Part shown: in pieces, positions 51,819 through 61,290 of the stretch
How the letters are laid out: each line of letters starts with the position of its first letter
How positions within the stretch are numbered: position 1 is the first letter of the stretch
Assembly (NCBI GenBank): GCA_044866775.1
Contig: JBIOUG010000025.1
Span: 1-64,000, forward strand
DNA from: DASUNQ01 sp044866775
Lineage (GTDB): Bacteria > Acidobacteriota > Thermoanaerobaculia > Multivoradales > UBA5704
Direction: 5' to 3'
Length of the DNA: 64,000 nt
Position numbers and translations under genes: made by a program
The notes under the pieces: generated by a model
Databases searched by the model: none
The model's input: the letters and a program-made list of their open reading frames with translations, nothing else
Told to the model about the DNA's origin: nothing

Positions 51819-52922
51819 CTAGGTACGGGAGGGCGCGGCGAAGGTTGCCCGCTCGAGCTCGCCCCACACGACCTCCGGCAGCTCGCCGGCGAAGCGCCAG
51901 CCGAAGGCGCGCGACGGCGTCCAGGCACCGGGGGTGACGGCGCCCGCCAGCACGCGCTCGAGGGCGGTGACGGCGGAGACCGTGGTGAAGGTGTAGCCCC
52001 CGGGCGTGTCGAGCGTGCAGCGCACGGCGGCGCCGGCGGCGTTCCTGACCTCGCCCCAGAGATACGTCCGGCCGCGCGCCCGCGCCGCCTCGTCCGGTCC
52101 GCTCATGCGCAGCTCGACCCAGCGCTGGAGGAGGCGCTTGACGGGGCGGACGCCGAGCAGCGGCAGGAGGCGGCCGAGGCGGCGCGCCCGCCGGATCGCC
52201 CGCGGCGGCATGCCGCTGTAGACGCGGATGTTGGGGATGCCGGTCGAGTGGTAGGCGGTCGAGACGTCGCCCCAGGGGATCGTCATCGCCCAGCGCTTGC
52301 CGCAGGAGAACGGGATCTCACGCGCGTCCCAGGCGAGCGGCACCGGCACGATCCGCCCGTCGCGCCGCACTGCGCCGGCGTGCGGGAAGCTCTCGATGAT
52401 CGTCTTCGCGGTGCCGCGGCTCAGGCCCGCGCCGGTGGTGTGGAAGGCGAGCGTCAGCTCGACGGCGTCCGGCAGCGCCTCGGCCAGGCGCGCCGCCAGG
52501 CAGTCGCTCGGCACGACGTCGAAGCCGACGCCGGGGAGGAGCGCGATGCCCGCCCGCCGTGCCGCCTCGCCCTGCGCGAGGACGGCCTCGAAGACCGGGA
52601 TCTCGCCGGTGATGTCGAGGTAGTGGACGCCGGCCGCGAGACAGGCGGCGACCATCGGCGCGGAGGTGTGTACGAACGGGCCGGCGCAATGGACGACCGC
52701 GGCGACGCCGTCGAGGCCCTGGCGCACGGCCGCCGGATCGTCGAGCGCGAAGACGCGCCGCGGCAGGGCCAGCTCGGCCGCCAGCCTCTCGACCGCCGCC
52801 GCGCTGCGCCCGGCGAGGACCGGCGCGAGTCCCCGCCCCACGGCCTCGCGCGCGATCAGCTCGCCGGTGTAGCCGGTGGCGCCGTAGAGGAGCCAGGGTG
52901 AGGACTTCGCCGCTCGGCTCAG
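51819..52922 (-). CDS. Saccharopine dehydrogenase-like NAD(P)-binding protein
   Basis: The protein of about 360 residues has a Rossmann motif LLYGATGYTGELIAREAVGR, the saccharopine-dehydrogenase-type VVHCAGPFVHTSAPMVAACL, GVHYLDITGEIPVFEAV and GVGFDVVPSDCLA. It is of the trans-acting enoyl reductase/saccharopine-reductase-like group. The only standard in-frame start, GTG 52841, would cut off the Rossmann motif. The frame extends to about 52922, where only CTG is available. The start may have been damaged by the repeat at 52917-52961. Confidence 0.78.
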   Translation of the reverse strand: MSRAAKSSPWLLYGATGYTGELIAREAVGRGLAPVLAGRSAAAVERLAAELALPRRVFALDDPAAVRQGLDGVAAVVHCAGPFVHTSAPMVAACLAAGVHYLDITGEIPVFEAVLAQGEAARRAGIALLPGVGFDVVPSDCLAARLAEALPDAVELTLAFHTTGAGLSRGTAKTIIESFPHAGAVRRDGRIVPVPLAWDAREIPFSCGKRWAMTIPWGDVSTAYHSTGIPNIRVYSGMPPRAIRRARRLGRLLPLLGVRPVKRLLQRWVELRMSGPDEAARARGRTYLWGEVRNAAGAAVRCTLDTPGGYTFTTVSAVTALERVLAGAVTPGAWTPSRAFGWRFAGELPEVVWGELERATFAAPSRT

Positions 52923-52961
52923 GACGCCGTCACCCTGAGCGGGGCGAAGGATCTGGGTAGG
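52917..52961. repeat. REP-like intergenic repeat with hairpin
   Basis: GCTCAGG (52917-52923) and CCTGAGC (52934-52940) form a 7-bp stem with a 10-nt loop, followed by GGGGCGAAGGATCTGGGTAG. CCTGAGCGnnGCGAAGGATC is a repeat found between genes in many bacterial genomes. It lies across the end of purE and the start of the saccharopine-dehydrogenase-like gene, and adds the tail PDPSPRSG to PurE. Confidence 0.65.
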
Positions 52962-53481
52962 AGACGGGCAGCGTCTCCGCCAACACCTTCTCCGCCTGCT
53001 CGGCGACGAAGCGCTCCAGGCGCTCGCGCAGCTCCGGTCGGGTGAGGGCGAGGACCCGCACTGCGAGCAGCGCGGCGTTCACCGCGCCTGGCTTGCCGAT
53101 GGCCAGCGTGCCGACCGGCACGCCGCCCGGCATCTGTACCGTCGAGAGCAGCGAGTCGAGCCCGTCGAGCGCCCACCCTTTCATTGGCACGCCGAAGACC
53201 GGCAGGAGCGTGTGCGCGGCGACGACCCCGGCGAGGTGCGCCGCCCCGCCCGCGGCGGCGATCAGCACCTCGATGCCGCGCCCGGCGGCGGCCAGGACGT
53301 ACTCGCGGGTCGCGTCGGGCGTGCGATGTGCCGAGAGGACCCGCGCCTCGTGCGGCACCGCGAAGCGAGCCAGGGTCTCCGCCGCGTGCTGCATGGTCTC
53401 CCAATCCGACTTGCTGCCCATGAGGATGCCGACCAGCGGGGTGCCGGCGGTGGTCGATGGCTCGGAGGTGGGTCGCTGCAC
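52930..53481 (-). CDS. purE: N5-carboxyaminoimidazole ribonucleotide mutase PurE
   Basis: The 183-residue enzyme has the class I PurE signature: VGILMGSKSDWETMQHAAE, SAHRTPDATREYVLAA, AAAGGAAHLAGVVAAHTLLP and VPVGTLAIGKPGAVNAALLA. It converts N5-CAIR to CAIR in purine synthesis; purK is not adjacent. It is about 20 residues longer than usual because of a short N-terminal extension and a C-terminal tail encoded by a repeat. Start GTG 53481 lies about 8 bases after TACAAT (53490-53495), so the mRNA may be nearly leaderless. Divergent from acs. Confidence 0.93.
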   Translation of the reverse strand: MQRPTSEPSTTAGTPLVGILMGSKSDWETMQHAAETLARFAVPHEARVLSAHRTPDATREYVLAAAGRGIEVLIAAAGGAAHLAGVVAAHTLLPVFGVPMKGWALDGLDSLLSTVQMPGGVPVGTLAIGKPGAVNAALLAVRVLALTRPELRERLERFVAEQAEKVLAETLPVSYPDPSPRSG

Positions 53482-53489
53482 GCGGATAC

Positions 53490-53495
53490 ATTGTA
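53490..53495 (-). promoter_or_regulatory. -10 element of purE
   Basis: On the minus strand TACAAT is followed 8 bases later by the GTG start at 53481. No convincing -35 is seen. The spacing implies a leaderless or nearly leaderless transcript. Confidence 0.5.
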
Positions 53496-53541
53496 GCGGG
53501 GGGCGAGCGCCAGCCGGCGCGGTGTAGGATCTTTGCCCGCC

Positions 53542-55482
<1,941 letters not shown>

Positions 55483-55537
55483 TCGCCGCACGGACGGCCG
55501 GTTCCTCGGGGTTTGCGCCAGCCGCCGAGCCGTGCCG

Positions 55538-55546
55538 TGGTACAAT
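55538..55546 (+). promoter_or_regulatory. Extended -10 promoter upstream of the DUF2339 gene
   Basis: TGG followed by TACAAT forms an extended -10 (55538-55546). Transcription would start near 55552, right at an ATG (55551) that opens a 26-codon ORF ending at 55631, 10 bp before the DUF2339 start. Confidence 0.5.
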
Positions 55547-55641
55547 AGAGATGTTCCTCACGAGGCCCGCTCTCCGGCCGTCGCCCGCGCTGAGGGCGGC
55601 TCGCTGGCCACCGGCGCGTCACTTGTCCTGACCAGACCGAC

Positions 55642-58416
55642 ATGGAGTGCCTGAGCGCCTTCGCCCTGGTCGCCGGGCTCACCGGCATCGTCGGGCTGGC
55701 GCTGGCGCTCTCCGCGCTCAAAGAGGCGCGAGCGGTGCGGGCCGAGCTCGGCGCGATTCGCACCGAGCTGTGGCAGCTTGCCGGGCAACTGCAGCGGATT
55801 CAGGTAGGGGAAGGCAGGCTTAGTGGCGAGGCGGCCGGTGAGGTCGCAGCCGCCGCGGAGGCCGCGCCGGCCATCGTCGCGCCCCCGCCGCCCTTGGCTC
55901 CCGTAACCGCCGTCGTCGCCGACCTTGCCCCTGCGGAGCCGCCACCGCCTCCTTACCTCGGCGGCGGTGCCGTAACTCCCGGAGCGCCACGCGCGGCCGC
56001 CCCCTCCGAGCCGGCCGAGCCGAGCCTCCTTCCTACCCAGCCTGCTTTTTCTTTCGACAGCACCGCCAGCGCCGCGGGCGGCGCCGCCGCCGCGCCGCCG
56101 CCAGCCCGCCCGGCGGCGAGCCTCGAGGAGCGGCTCGGCGCCCGCGCCCCGGTCTGGATCGGCTCGATCGCCCTCGCCCTGGCCGGCGCCTTCCTGGTCA
56201 AGTACTCGGTCGACAGGGGCTGGATCGGACCGACGGTGCGCCTGGCGCTGGCGATCCTCTTCGGCGTCGCTCTGCTCGGCGCCGGCGAGGCGCTGCGGAC
56301 GCGCATCGAGCGCATCGCCGCGGGGCTCTCGGCCGCCGGGATCGCCGTCCTCTTCGCCGCCTGGCTCGCGGGCGTCAACGTCTATCACCTCATTGCGCCC
56401 GCGCTCGGCTTCACCTTCCTCGCGCTGACCGCGGCGCTGGCGGTGCTGCTGGCGCTGCGGCAGGGGCCGATCGTGGCCCTGGTGGGCCTGGTGGGGGGCT
56501 TCCTCACGCCCTCGCTCATCAGCACCGCCGAGCCGAACGCGCGCGTCCTCTTCGGCTATCTCCTCCTCCTCCAGGCAGGCCTCCTCACCGCGGCGCGCCG
56601 GCAGCGCTGGCGGTGGCTGCCCGAGCTGGCGCTGGCCGGCGGGCTGCTCTGGGTGGTGGCCTGGCTGGCGGGAGCGTTCGGCGCCGCCGACGCGCTGTGG
56701 CTGGCGCTGTTCCTGGTCGGCATGGTGGTGGTGGTCGTCCTGATCGAGCGGCTGACCGGCAGGACGCCGGCCGGCGCCGGTGTCGAAGAGTGCCCAGAGG
56801 CGACCTGGCTGCAGCCCGCGCTCGCCGTCGCCGGCGCGGTGATGGCGATGGGGCTGGTGACGGCGCGCGCCGGCTACACGCCGCGCGAGTGGGCGTTCCA
56901 GGCGCTGCTGGTGACCGCCGCCTTGGTCCTCGCCCGCCGGCGCGAGGAGCTGCACGGCCTCGCCTGGCTGGCGGTGGGAGTCACCTTCGCGCTCCTCGCC
57001 GCCTGGGGATGGAACCTGCCGGTCGCGCAGGAGCCGCGCTTCCTCTGGACCGCGCTCGCGATCGGCGGTCTGTGCGCCGCCGGCAGCTACGCGGCGCACT
57101 TCGGCGCCGCCCGCCCGGCGCGCTGGACGGTGCTCGCGGCGCTCGCCGGGCTCGCCTTCTTCGTCTTCGCCTGGGCTTCGGCGACCGCGCTGCGCCCGAG
57201 ACTGCCCTGGGGGGCGCTCGCGCTCGCCGCCGCCGCCCTCTACCTCGCGGCCGCCGTGCCGCTGGCGCGGCGGCGCGCCCGCGCCGCGGCGGCCGAGGTG
57301 GACGAGCACGGCCCGGCCCTCGCCGCGCTGGCCGTCGCGGTCACCGCGTTCACCAGCCTCGCGGTGCCGCTCGAGCTCGAGCGCCAGTGGTGGACCGTCG
57401 CCTGGGCGCTCGAGGTGCCGGCGCTGGTCTGGCTCGCCGGCCACTTTCGCCTGCCGGCGCTGCGGCGGCTCGCCGCGGCGCTGGCGCTCGGCGTGGCCGC
57501 TCGCCTGCTGGCGAACCCCGAGGTGCTGAGCTATCCGATCGGTACCCGGCCGGTCCTCAACTGGCTCCTCTACGGCTACGGTCTCGCGCTCGTCGCCATC
57601 GCCGGCGCCGCGGCCCTGGCGCGCCGCGACCGCACCTTCGGCCCCGGCCGCCTGGCGCCCGGCCTCGAGGCGCTCGGCGTCGCGCTCGCCTTCGCGCTGG
57701 TGAGCCTCGAGGTGCGGCAGGGCTTCCATCCCGGACGGTTGGGCACGGGAGTGCCGAGCCTGGTCGAGTGGGGGACCTACACCGTGGTGTGGCTGCTCCT
57801 CGGCTTCGCGCTCCTCGCCGCCGGCCGGCGTCTGTCGCTCGAGCGGGTCGAGCAGGGTGGCACGCTCATCATGATGGCCGGGCTCCTCGGTGCCGTGGCG
57901 GGCTCGGGGTTCCTCGGCAATCCGCTCTGGCAGCACGAGGCGGTGGGCGCGACGCCGGTCGTCAACTTCCTGCTCTGGATCTACGGCGTCCCCGCGCTCC
58001 TGGTGCCGCTCGCCGGCCGCCTGCTGCGCCGTCGCGGCGAGGACCGCCTGGCGGCGTTCTGCGGCGTGGGAGCGCTCGCCCTGCTCTTCCTGCTCGTCAC
58101 GCTCGAGGTGACCCAGGCCTTCCACGGCACCTATCTCGACGACGAGCCGGCGACCGTCGCCGAGAAGTACGCCTACTCGGCCGCCTGGCTCCTCTTCGGC
58201 ACCGGCCTGCTCGTGGCCGGGATCGCGCGGCGCGGTCGCTTCCTGCGCTACGCCTCGCTCGCCGTGATGAGCCTCACCGTGGGCAAGGTCTTCCTCTTCG
58301 ACACCGCGCACCTGACCGACCTCTATCGCGTGCTGTCGTTCCTGGGGCTCGGGCTCTCGCTCCTCCTCCTCGCCTTCCTCTACCAGCGCTTCGTCTTCCG
58401 CGCGCCGGCGGACTGA
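55642..58416 (+). CDS. DUF2339 multi-pass membrane protein
   Basis: The 924-residue protein has an N-terminal helix with a coiled coil (LKEARAVRAELGAIRTELWQ), a proline-rich linker at about 75-160 and then the DUF2339 signature LEERLGARAPVWIGSIALAL. More than 20 hydrophobic segments to the C-terminus follow. Function is unknown, but DUF2339 genes regularly precede DUF3999 genes, as here. There is no clear ribosome binding site; translation may be coupled to the short upstream ORF (55551-55631). Confidence 0.85.
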   Translation: MECLSAFALVAGLTGIVGLALALSALKEARAVRAELGAIRTELWQLAGQLQRIQVGEGRLSGEAAGEVAAAAEAAPAIVAPPPPLAPVTAVVADLAPAEPPPPPYLGGGAVTPGAPRAAAPSEPAEPSLLPTQPAFSFDSTASAAGGAAAAPPPARPAASLEERLGARAPVWIGSIALALAGAFLVKYSVDRGWIGPTVRLALAILFGVALLGAGEALRTRIERIAAGLSAAGIAVLFAAWLAGVNVYHLIAPALGFTFLALTAALAVLLALRQGPIVALVGLVGGFLTPSLISTAEPNARVLFGYLLLLQAGLLTAARRQRWRWLPELALAGGLLWVVAWLAGAFGAADALWLALFLVGMVVVVVLIERLTGRTPAGAGVEECPEATWLQPALAVAGAVMAMGLVTARAGYTPREWAFQALLVTAALVLARRREELHGLAWLAVGVTFALLAAWGWNLPVAQEPRFLWTALAIGGLCAAGSYAAHFGAARPARWTVLAALAGLAFFVFAWASATALRPRLPWGALALAAAALYLAAAVPLARRRARAAAAEVDEHGPALAALAVAVTAFTSLAVPLELERQWWTVAWALEVPALVWLAGHFRLPALRRLAAALALGVAARLLANPEVLSYPIGTRPVLNWLLYGYGLALVAIAGAAALARRDRTFGPGRLAPGLEALGVALAFALVSLEVRQGFHPGRLGTGVPSLVEWGTYTVVWLLLGFALLAAGRRLSLERVEQGGTLIMMAGLLGAVAGSGFLGNPLWQHEAVGATPVVNFLLWIYGVPALLVPLAGRLLRRRGEDRLAAFCGVGALALLFLLVTLEVTQAFHGTYLDDEPATVAEKYAYSAAWLLFGTGLLVAGIARRGRFLRYASLAVMSLTVGKVFLFDTAHLTDLYRVLSFLGLGLSLLLLAFLYQRFVFRAPAD

Positions 58417-58424
58417 GGCGACGC

Positions 58425-60383
58425 TTGGCCGCCCGCCGCGGGCCTCTCCTCGCGCTCGTCCTCCTGCTCGCCGGTGCCACCGGCGGAGCGGCGGCGGCCG
58501 ACGTCACCGCCTACGGCTTCACCCGCACGCTCGACGTGCCGGCGGCCGCCCCCGTGCGCGTGCCGCTCGACCTCGCGGCGCTCCGCCACCTCGGCCCAGC
58601 ACCGCCCGCGGTCTTCGCGCCCGACGGCCGCGAGGTGCCGGCGACGCTCGCACCGGACCTGCCGTCGCAGCGCCCGCGCGCCGTCACGGCGGTCGAGGCG
58701 AAGCAGCAAGGCGAGAGCTGGGTCATCCTCCTGGACGTCGGCGCCGCGCCCCCGCTCCACGAGCAGCTCCAGTTCCGCATCGAGAAGGTGACGGCGGCGC
58801 CCGCGGTACGCCTCGAAGGGAGCGACGACCGCCGTGCCTGGCAGCCGCTGGCGGCAGGGGATCTCTTCCGCCTGGGCAGTGACGCGCGGCTGGAGCGGAC
58901 GGCCCTGACCTATGCGCCGAGCCGGTATCGCTTCCTCCGCCTCACCTGGCCGGCGGCCGCGGGCACGCCCGAGCTGCGCGGCGTCGAGGTGCTGGAGGCG
59001 GCCGGCCGCAGCCTGCTCCTGCGCTCCGAGCGGCCCGCGTGCCGCAGCGGCGGCGCGATGGCGGCCTGCGCGCTGCCGCTCCCCGCTCCCCGCCAGGTCG
59101 TCCGCCGGCTGACGATGCGGCTGGCAGCCGACGGCGCCGGCGGCTCCGCAACGAGCCGGGTGGGATACAGGCTCCTGACGCCCGGCGAGGCGAGGTGGCG
59201 CGAGCTCGCCGCCGGGACCGCCGTGATCGACTCCGCGGAGGTCGAGCTGGCGATTCCGCTGCCTGCCGAGCGGCTGTCGGGAGAGCCGCTGCGCCTCGAG
59301 CTCTACGGCAGCGGTGCGTCCCCGCGCCTCGCCGGATATGCCCTGGAGGTCGCGCAGCCGCTGCTCGCCTTCGATGCGCCGACCTCGGGTCGTTACACCC
59401 TCGCGTACGGCGGCGGTGAAGGCGCCGGCGGCACGGGCGAGCTCGGCATGGGCTCCGGTGCGGCGGAACGCGGGCTGACAGGAGGCCTCACCGGCGGCCC
59501 GACCTGGGCTGTGCTCGGCCCCGAGCGGACGCAGGAGCTGCCGCCGCTGCCGGCGGGCGTGACCGGTCCCGGACAAGCGCTGGACGCGATCGACTTCACC
59601 TCGGAGTGGCCGATCCGCGCCGCCCGTGCCGAGGCCGGCGAGGTCGTGCGCCTCGAGCTCCCGGGCGCCGTCTTGGCAGCGGCCGGGCCGGAGCGCAACG
59701 GTCTCCGCCTCGCCGTCGCCACGAGGCAGCTTCCTTACGTGAGGCTGACTCTCGATGCGCCGGCCCTGGTCGCGTCCCGGCGCGGCCTGCAGCCACAGCC
59801 CGCGGCGCGGGACGGCGAGAGCGGCCTTGCCGTCACCGTCCCGGCGCCGGCGCCGCCGCTCTCCTCCCTCACCCTGGCGGCGCTCCCGGCCTTCCGCCGC
59901 GGGCTGACCGTTGCGGCGCGCCGGCCGGGTCCGCCCGGAGGTGGCGACGAGCAGATCCTGGACTACGGCTCGTGGGACTGCCGCACCCGGGCGCCGCTGC
60001 CCTGCCGCCGGGAGGTACCGCTCGGCGGCGTTGCGCCGGAGCGGCTCGTGATGCGCTTCGACGACGGCGACAACCCATCCCTGCCGGCCGTCGACGTCGC
60101 CCTGTGGCGGCCGCGCGAGATGCTGGTCTTCGTCTGGCCGGCGGCGGAGGAAGTGCGGCTCCTGGCCGGCCCCGCCGATCTCGCCGCGCCGCGCTACGAC
60201 CTCGAGCTGCTCGCCCCGCAGCTCCTCGCCCGCCCCTGGCGCCCCGCGCAGGTCGACCTCGGCGGCGGCGGGCCGGCGAAGCGGGAGCCGCCGTGGCAGC
60301 CGTGGCTCTTGCCCGCCGCGCTGGCGATCGCCGGCGTCGGGCTCCTGCTGCTCCTCGGCCGGCTGCTGGCGACCCGCTCGTAA
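58425..60383 (+). CDS. DUF3999 membrane-anchored protein
   Basis: The 652-residue protein has a signal peptide (GPLLALVLLLAGATGGAAAA), beta-rich extracytoplasmic domains (VTAYGFTRTLDVPAAAPVRV, LQFRIEKVTAAPAVRLEGSD, YRFLRLTWPAAAGTPELRGV) and a C-terminal membrane helix (WLLPAALAIAGVGLLLLLGR) followed by a short basic tail. This matches DUF3999. It starts at TTG 58425 with GAGGCG upstream, 8 bp after the DUF2339 gene. The pair probably forms an envelope complex of unknown function. Confidence 0.85.
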   Translation: MAARRGPLLALVLLLAGATGGAAAADVTAYGFTRTLDVPAAAPVRVPLDLAALRHLGPAPPAVFAPDGREVPATLAPDLPSQRPRAVTAVEAKQQGESWVILLDVGAAPPLHEQLQFRIEKVTAAPAVRLEGSDDRRAWQPLAAGDLFRLGSDARLERTALTYAPSRYRFLRLTWPAAAGTPELRGVEVLEAAGRSLLLRSERPACRSGGAMAACALPLPAPRQVVRRLTMRLAADGAGGSATSRVGYRLLTPGEARWRELAAGTAVIDSAEVELAIPLPAERLSGEPLRLELYGSGASPRLAGYALEVAQPLLAFDAPTSGRYTLAYGGGEGAGGTGELGMGSGAAERGLTGGLTGGPTWAVLGPERTQELPPLPAGVTGPGQALDAIDFTSEWPIRAARAEAGEVVRLELPGAVLAAAGPERNGLRLAVATRQLPYVRLTLDAPALVASRRGLQPQPAARDGESGLAVTVPAPAPPLSSLTLAALPAFRRGLTVAARRPGPPGGGDEQILDYGSWDCRTRAPLPCRREVPLGGVAPERLVMRFDDGDNPSLPAVDVALWRPREMLVFVWPAAEEVRLLAGPADLAAPRYDLELLAPQLLARPWRPAQVDLGGGGPAKREPPWQPWLLPAALAIAGVGLLLLLGRLLATRS

Positions 60384-60566
60384 GACGCACGGCACCCGCC
60401 TGCCGGTTTTTCGCGGGCCGGCTACGCCCGTCTTCGCGACCTGCTCTAGCTTGGCAGGTTTTTCGCACGTCCAGGTGCCGCGTCCGGGGTGCGTTTGTGG
60501 TAGAAACTCGACGCTCGACAGGGGCATTGCAGCTCTCGGCTCGCGGCGCGGCGTCCCTACTCGGCG
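60384..60566. other. Intergenic region upstream of the gas-vesicle genes
   Basis: The 183 bp separate DUF3999 from the first gvp gene. GGTTTTTCGC occurs twice (near 60404 and 60457), the first copy inside a GCCGG/CCGGC inverted repeat that may terminate the upstream operon. The second is part of a possible sigma-54 promoter. Confidence 0.4.
60452..60467 (+). promoter_or_regulatory. Possible sigma-54 promoter of the gas-vesicle cluster
   Basis: TGGCAGGTTTTTCGCA keeps the GG and GC dinucleotides of the -24/-12 consensus TGGCACG-N4-TTGCA at the right spacing, with two mismatches in the rest. It is about 100 bp upstream of the first gvp start. No enhancer-binding protein is encoded nearby, so this is tentative. 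Confidence 0.3.
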
Positions 60567-60941
60567 ATGACGTCCATGGAACCTACCTATCGTCGCTCGA
60601 CCGGCCTCGTCGACGTCCTCGACCGGGTCCTCGACAAGGGCCTGGTGGTCGCCGGCGACATCCGGGTCTCGCTAGCCGAGGTCGAGCTTCTCACCATCCG
60701 CATTCGACTGCTGGTCTGCTCGATCGACAAGGCGGAGCAGATCGGCCTCGACTGGTGGCGAAACGATCCCAACTTGTCGTTGGCCGCCCGTCAGATGTCC
60801 GCCGAGAACGAGATGCTCCGCGAGCAGGTGCGGTCGCTGGAGGCGCGGTTGGCCGCCATGACCCTGGCGCCGCGCAGCCCGCAGCCGAAGGGCGCCACCG
60901 CTTCCAGGCGCCAGAAAGCAGGGGGGAAGAATGCCGGTTGA
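60567..60941 (+). CDS. GvpA/GvpJ-family gas vesicle protein
   Basis: The 124-residue protein has the gas vesicle core STGLVDVLDRVLDKGLVVAG-DIRVSLAEVELLTIRIRLLV, then a charged helical tail with a coiled coil (SAENEMLREQVRSLEARLAA) and a basic C-terminus. The core is more diverged from GvpA than the next gene, so it is likely a minor structural protein such as GvpJ or GvpS. The start is ATG 60567, or ATG 60576. It overlaps the next gene by 11 bp. Confidence 0.85.
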   Translation: MTSMEPTYRRSTGLVDVLDRVLDKGLVVAGDIRVSLAEVELLTIRIRLLVCSIDKAEQIGLDWWRNDPNLSLAARQMSAENEMLREQVRSLEARLAAMTLAPRSPQPKGATASRRQKAGGKNAG

Positions 60942-61275
60942 ACGTGCTTCGGGTGGGACCAGCCTCATCGACGTCCTCGACCGCGTCCTCGACAAGGGGA
61001 TCGTCATCGACGCCTGGGTGCGGGTGTCGCTGGTGGGCATCGACCTGCTCACCGTAGAGGCGCGGATCGTGGTCGCCTCGATCGACACCTACATCAAGTA
61101 CTCGGAGGCGGTGGGCCAGGTGCCGACCGTCTCCCGCCCGGTGCTCGAGGCGGCGCCACGGATCGAGGAGCTGATGGCCGAGAACGCCGCGCTCCGCGCC
61201 CAGCTCACCGCGTCCGCGGTGCGCGAGGAGGTGACGCGCCGCAGCCGGCAGATGAAGGCCAAGCCCACGCCGTAA
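60931..61275 (+). CDS. gvpA: Gas vesicle structural protein GvpA
   Basis: The 114-residue protein carries the near-canonical GvpA core: SLIDVLDRVLDKGIVIDAWV, RVSLVGIDLLTVEARIVVAS and IDTYIKYSEAVG. GvpA is the hydrophobic rib protein of the gas vesicle wall. This copy has an extra C-terminal extension of about 45 residues with a helix (RIEELMAENAALRAQL) and a basic end, as in many actinobacterial and acidobacterial homologues. It overlaps the preceding gvp gene by 11 bp. Confidence 0.9.
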   Translation: MPVERASGGTSLIDVLDRVLDKGIVIDAWVRVSLVGIDLLTVEARIVVASIDTYIKYSEAVGQVPTVSRPVLEAAPRIEELMAENAALRAQLTASAVREEVTRRSRQMKAKPTP

Positions 61276-61290
61276 CCGACGCCGTCGCGG

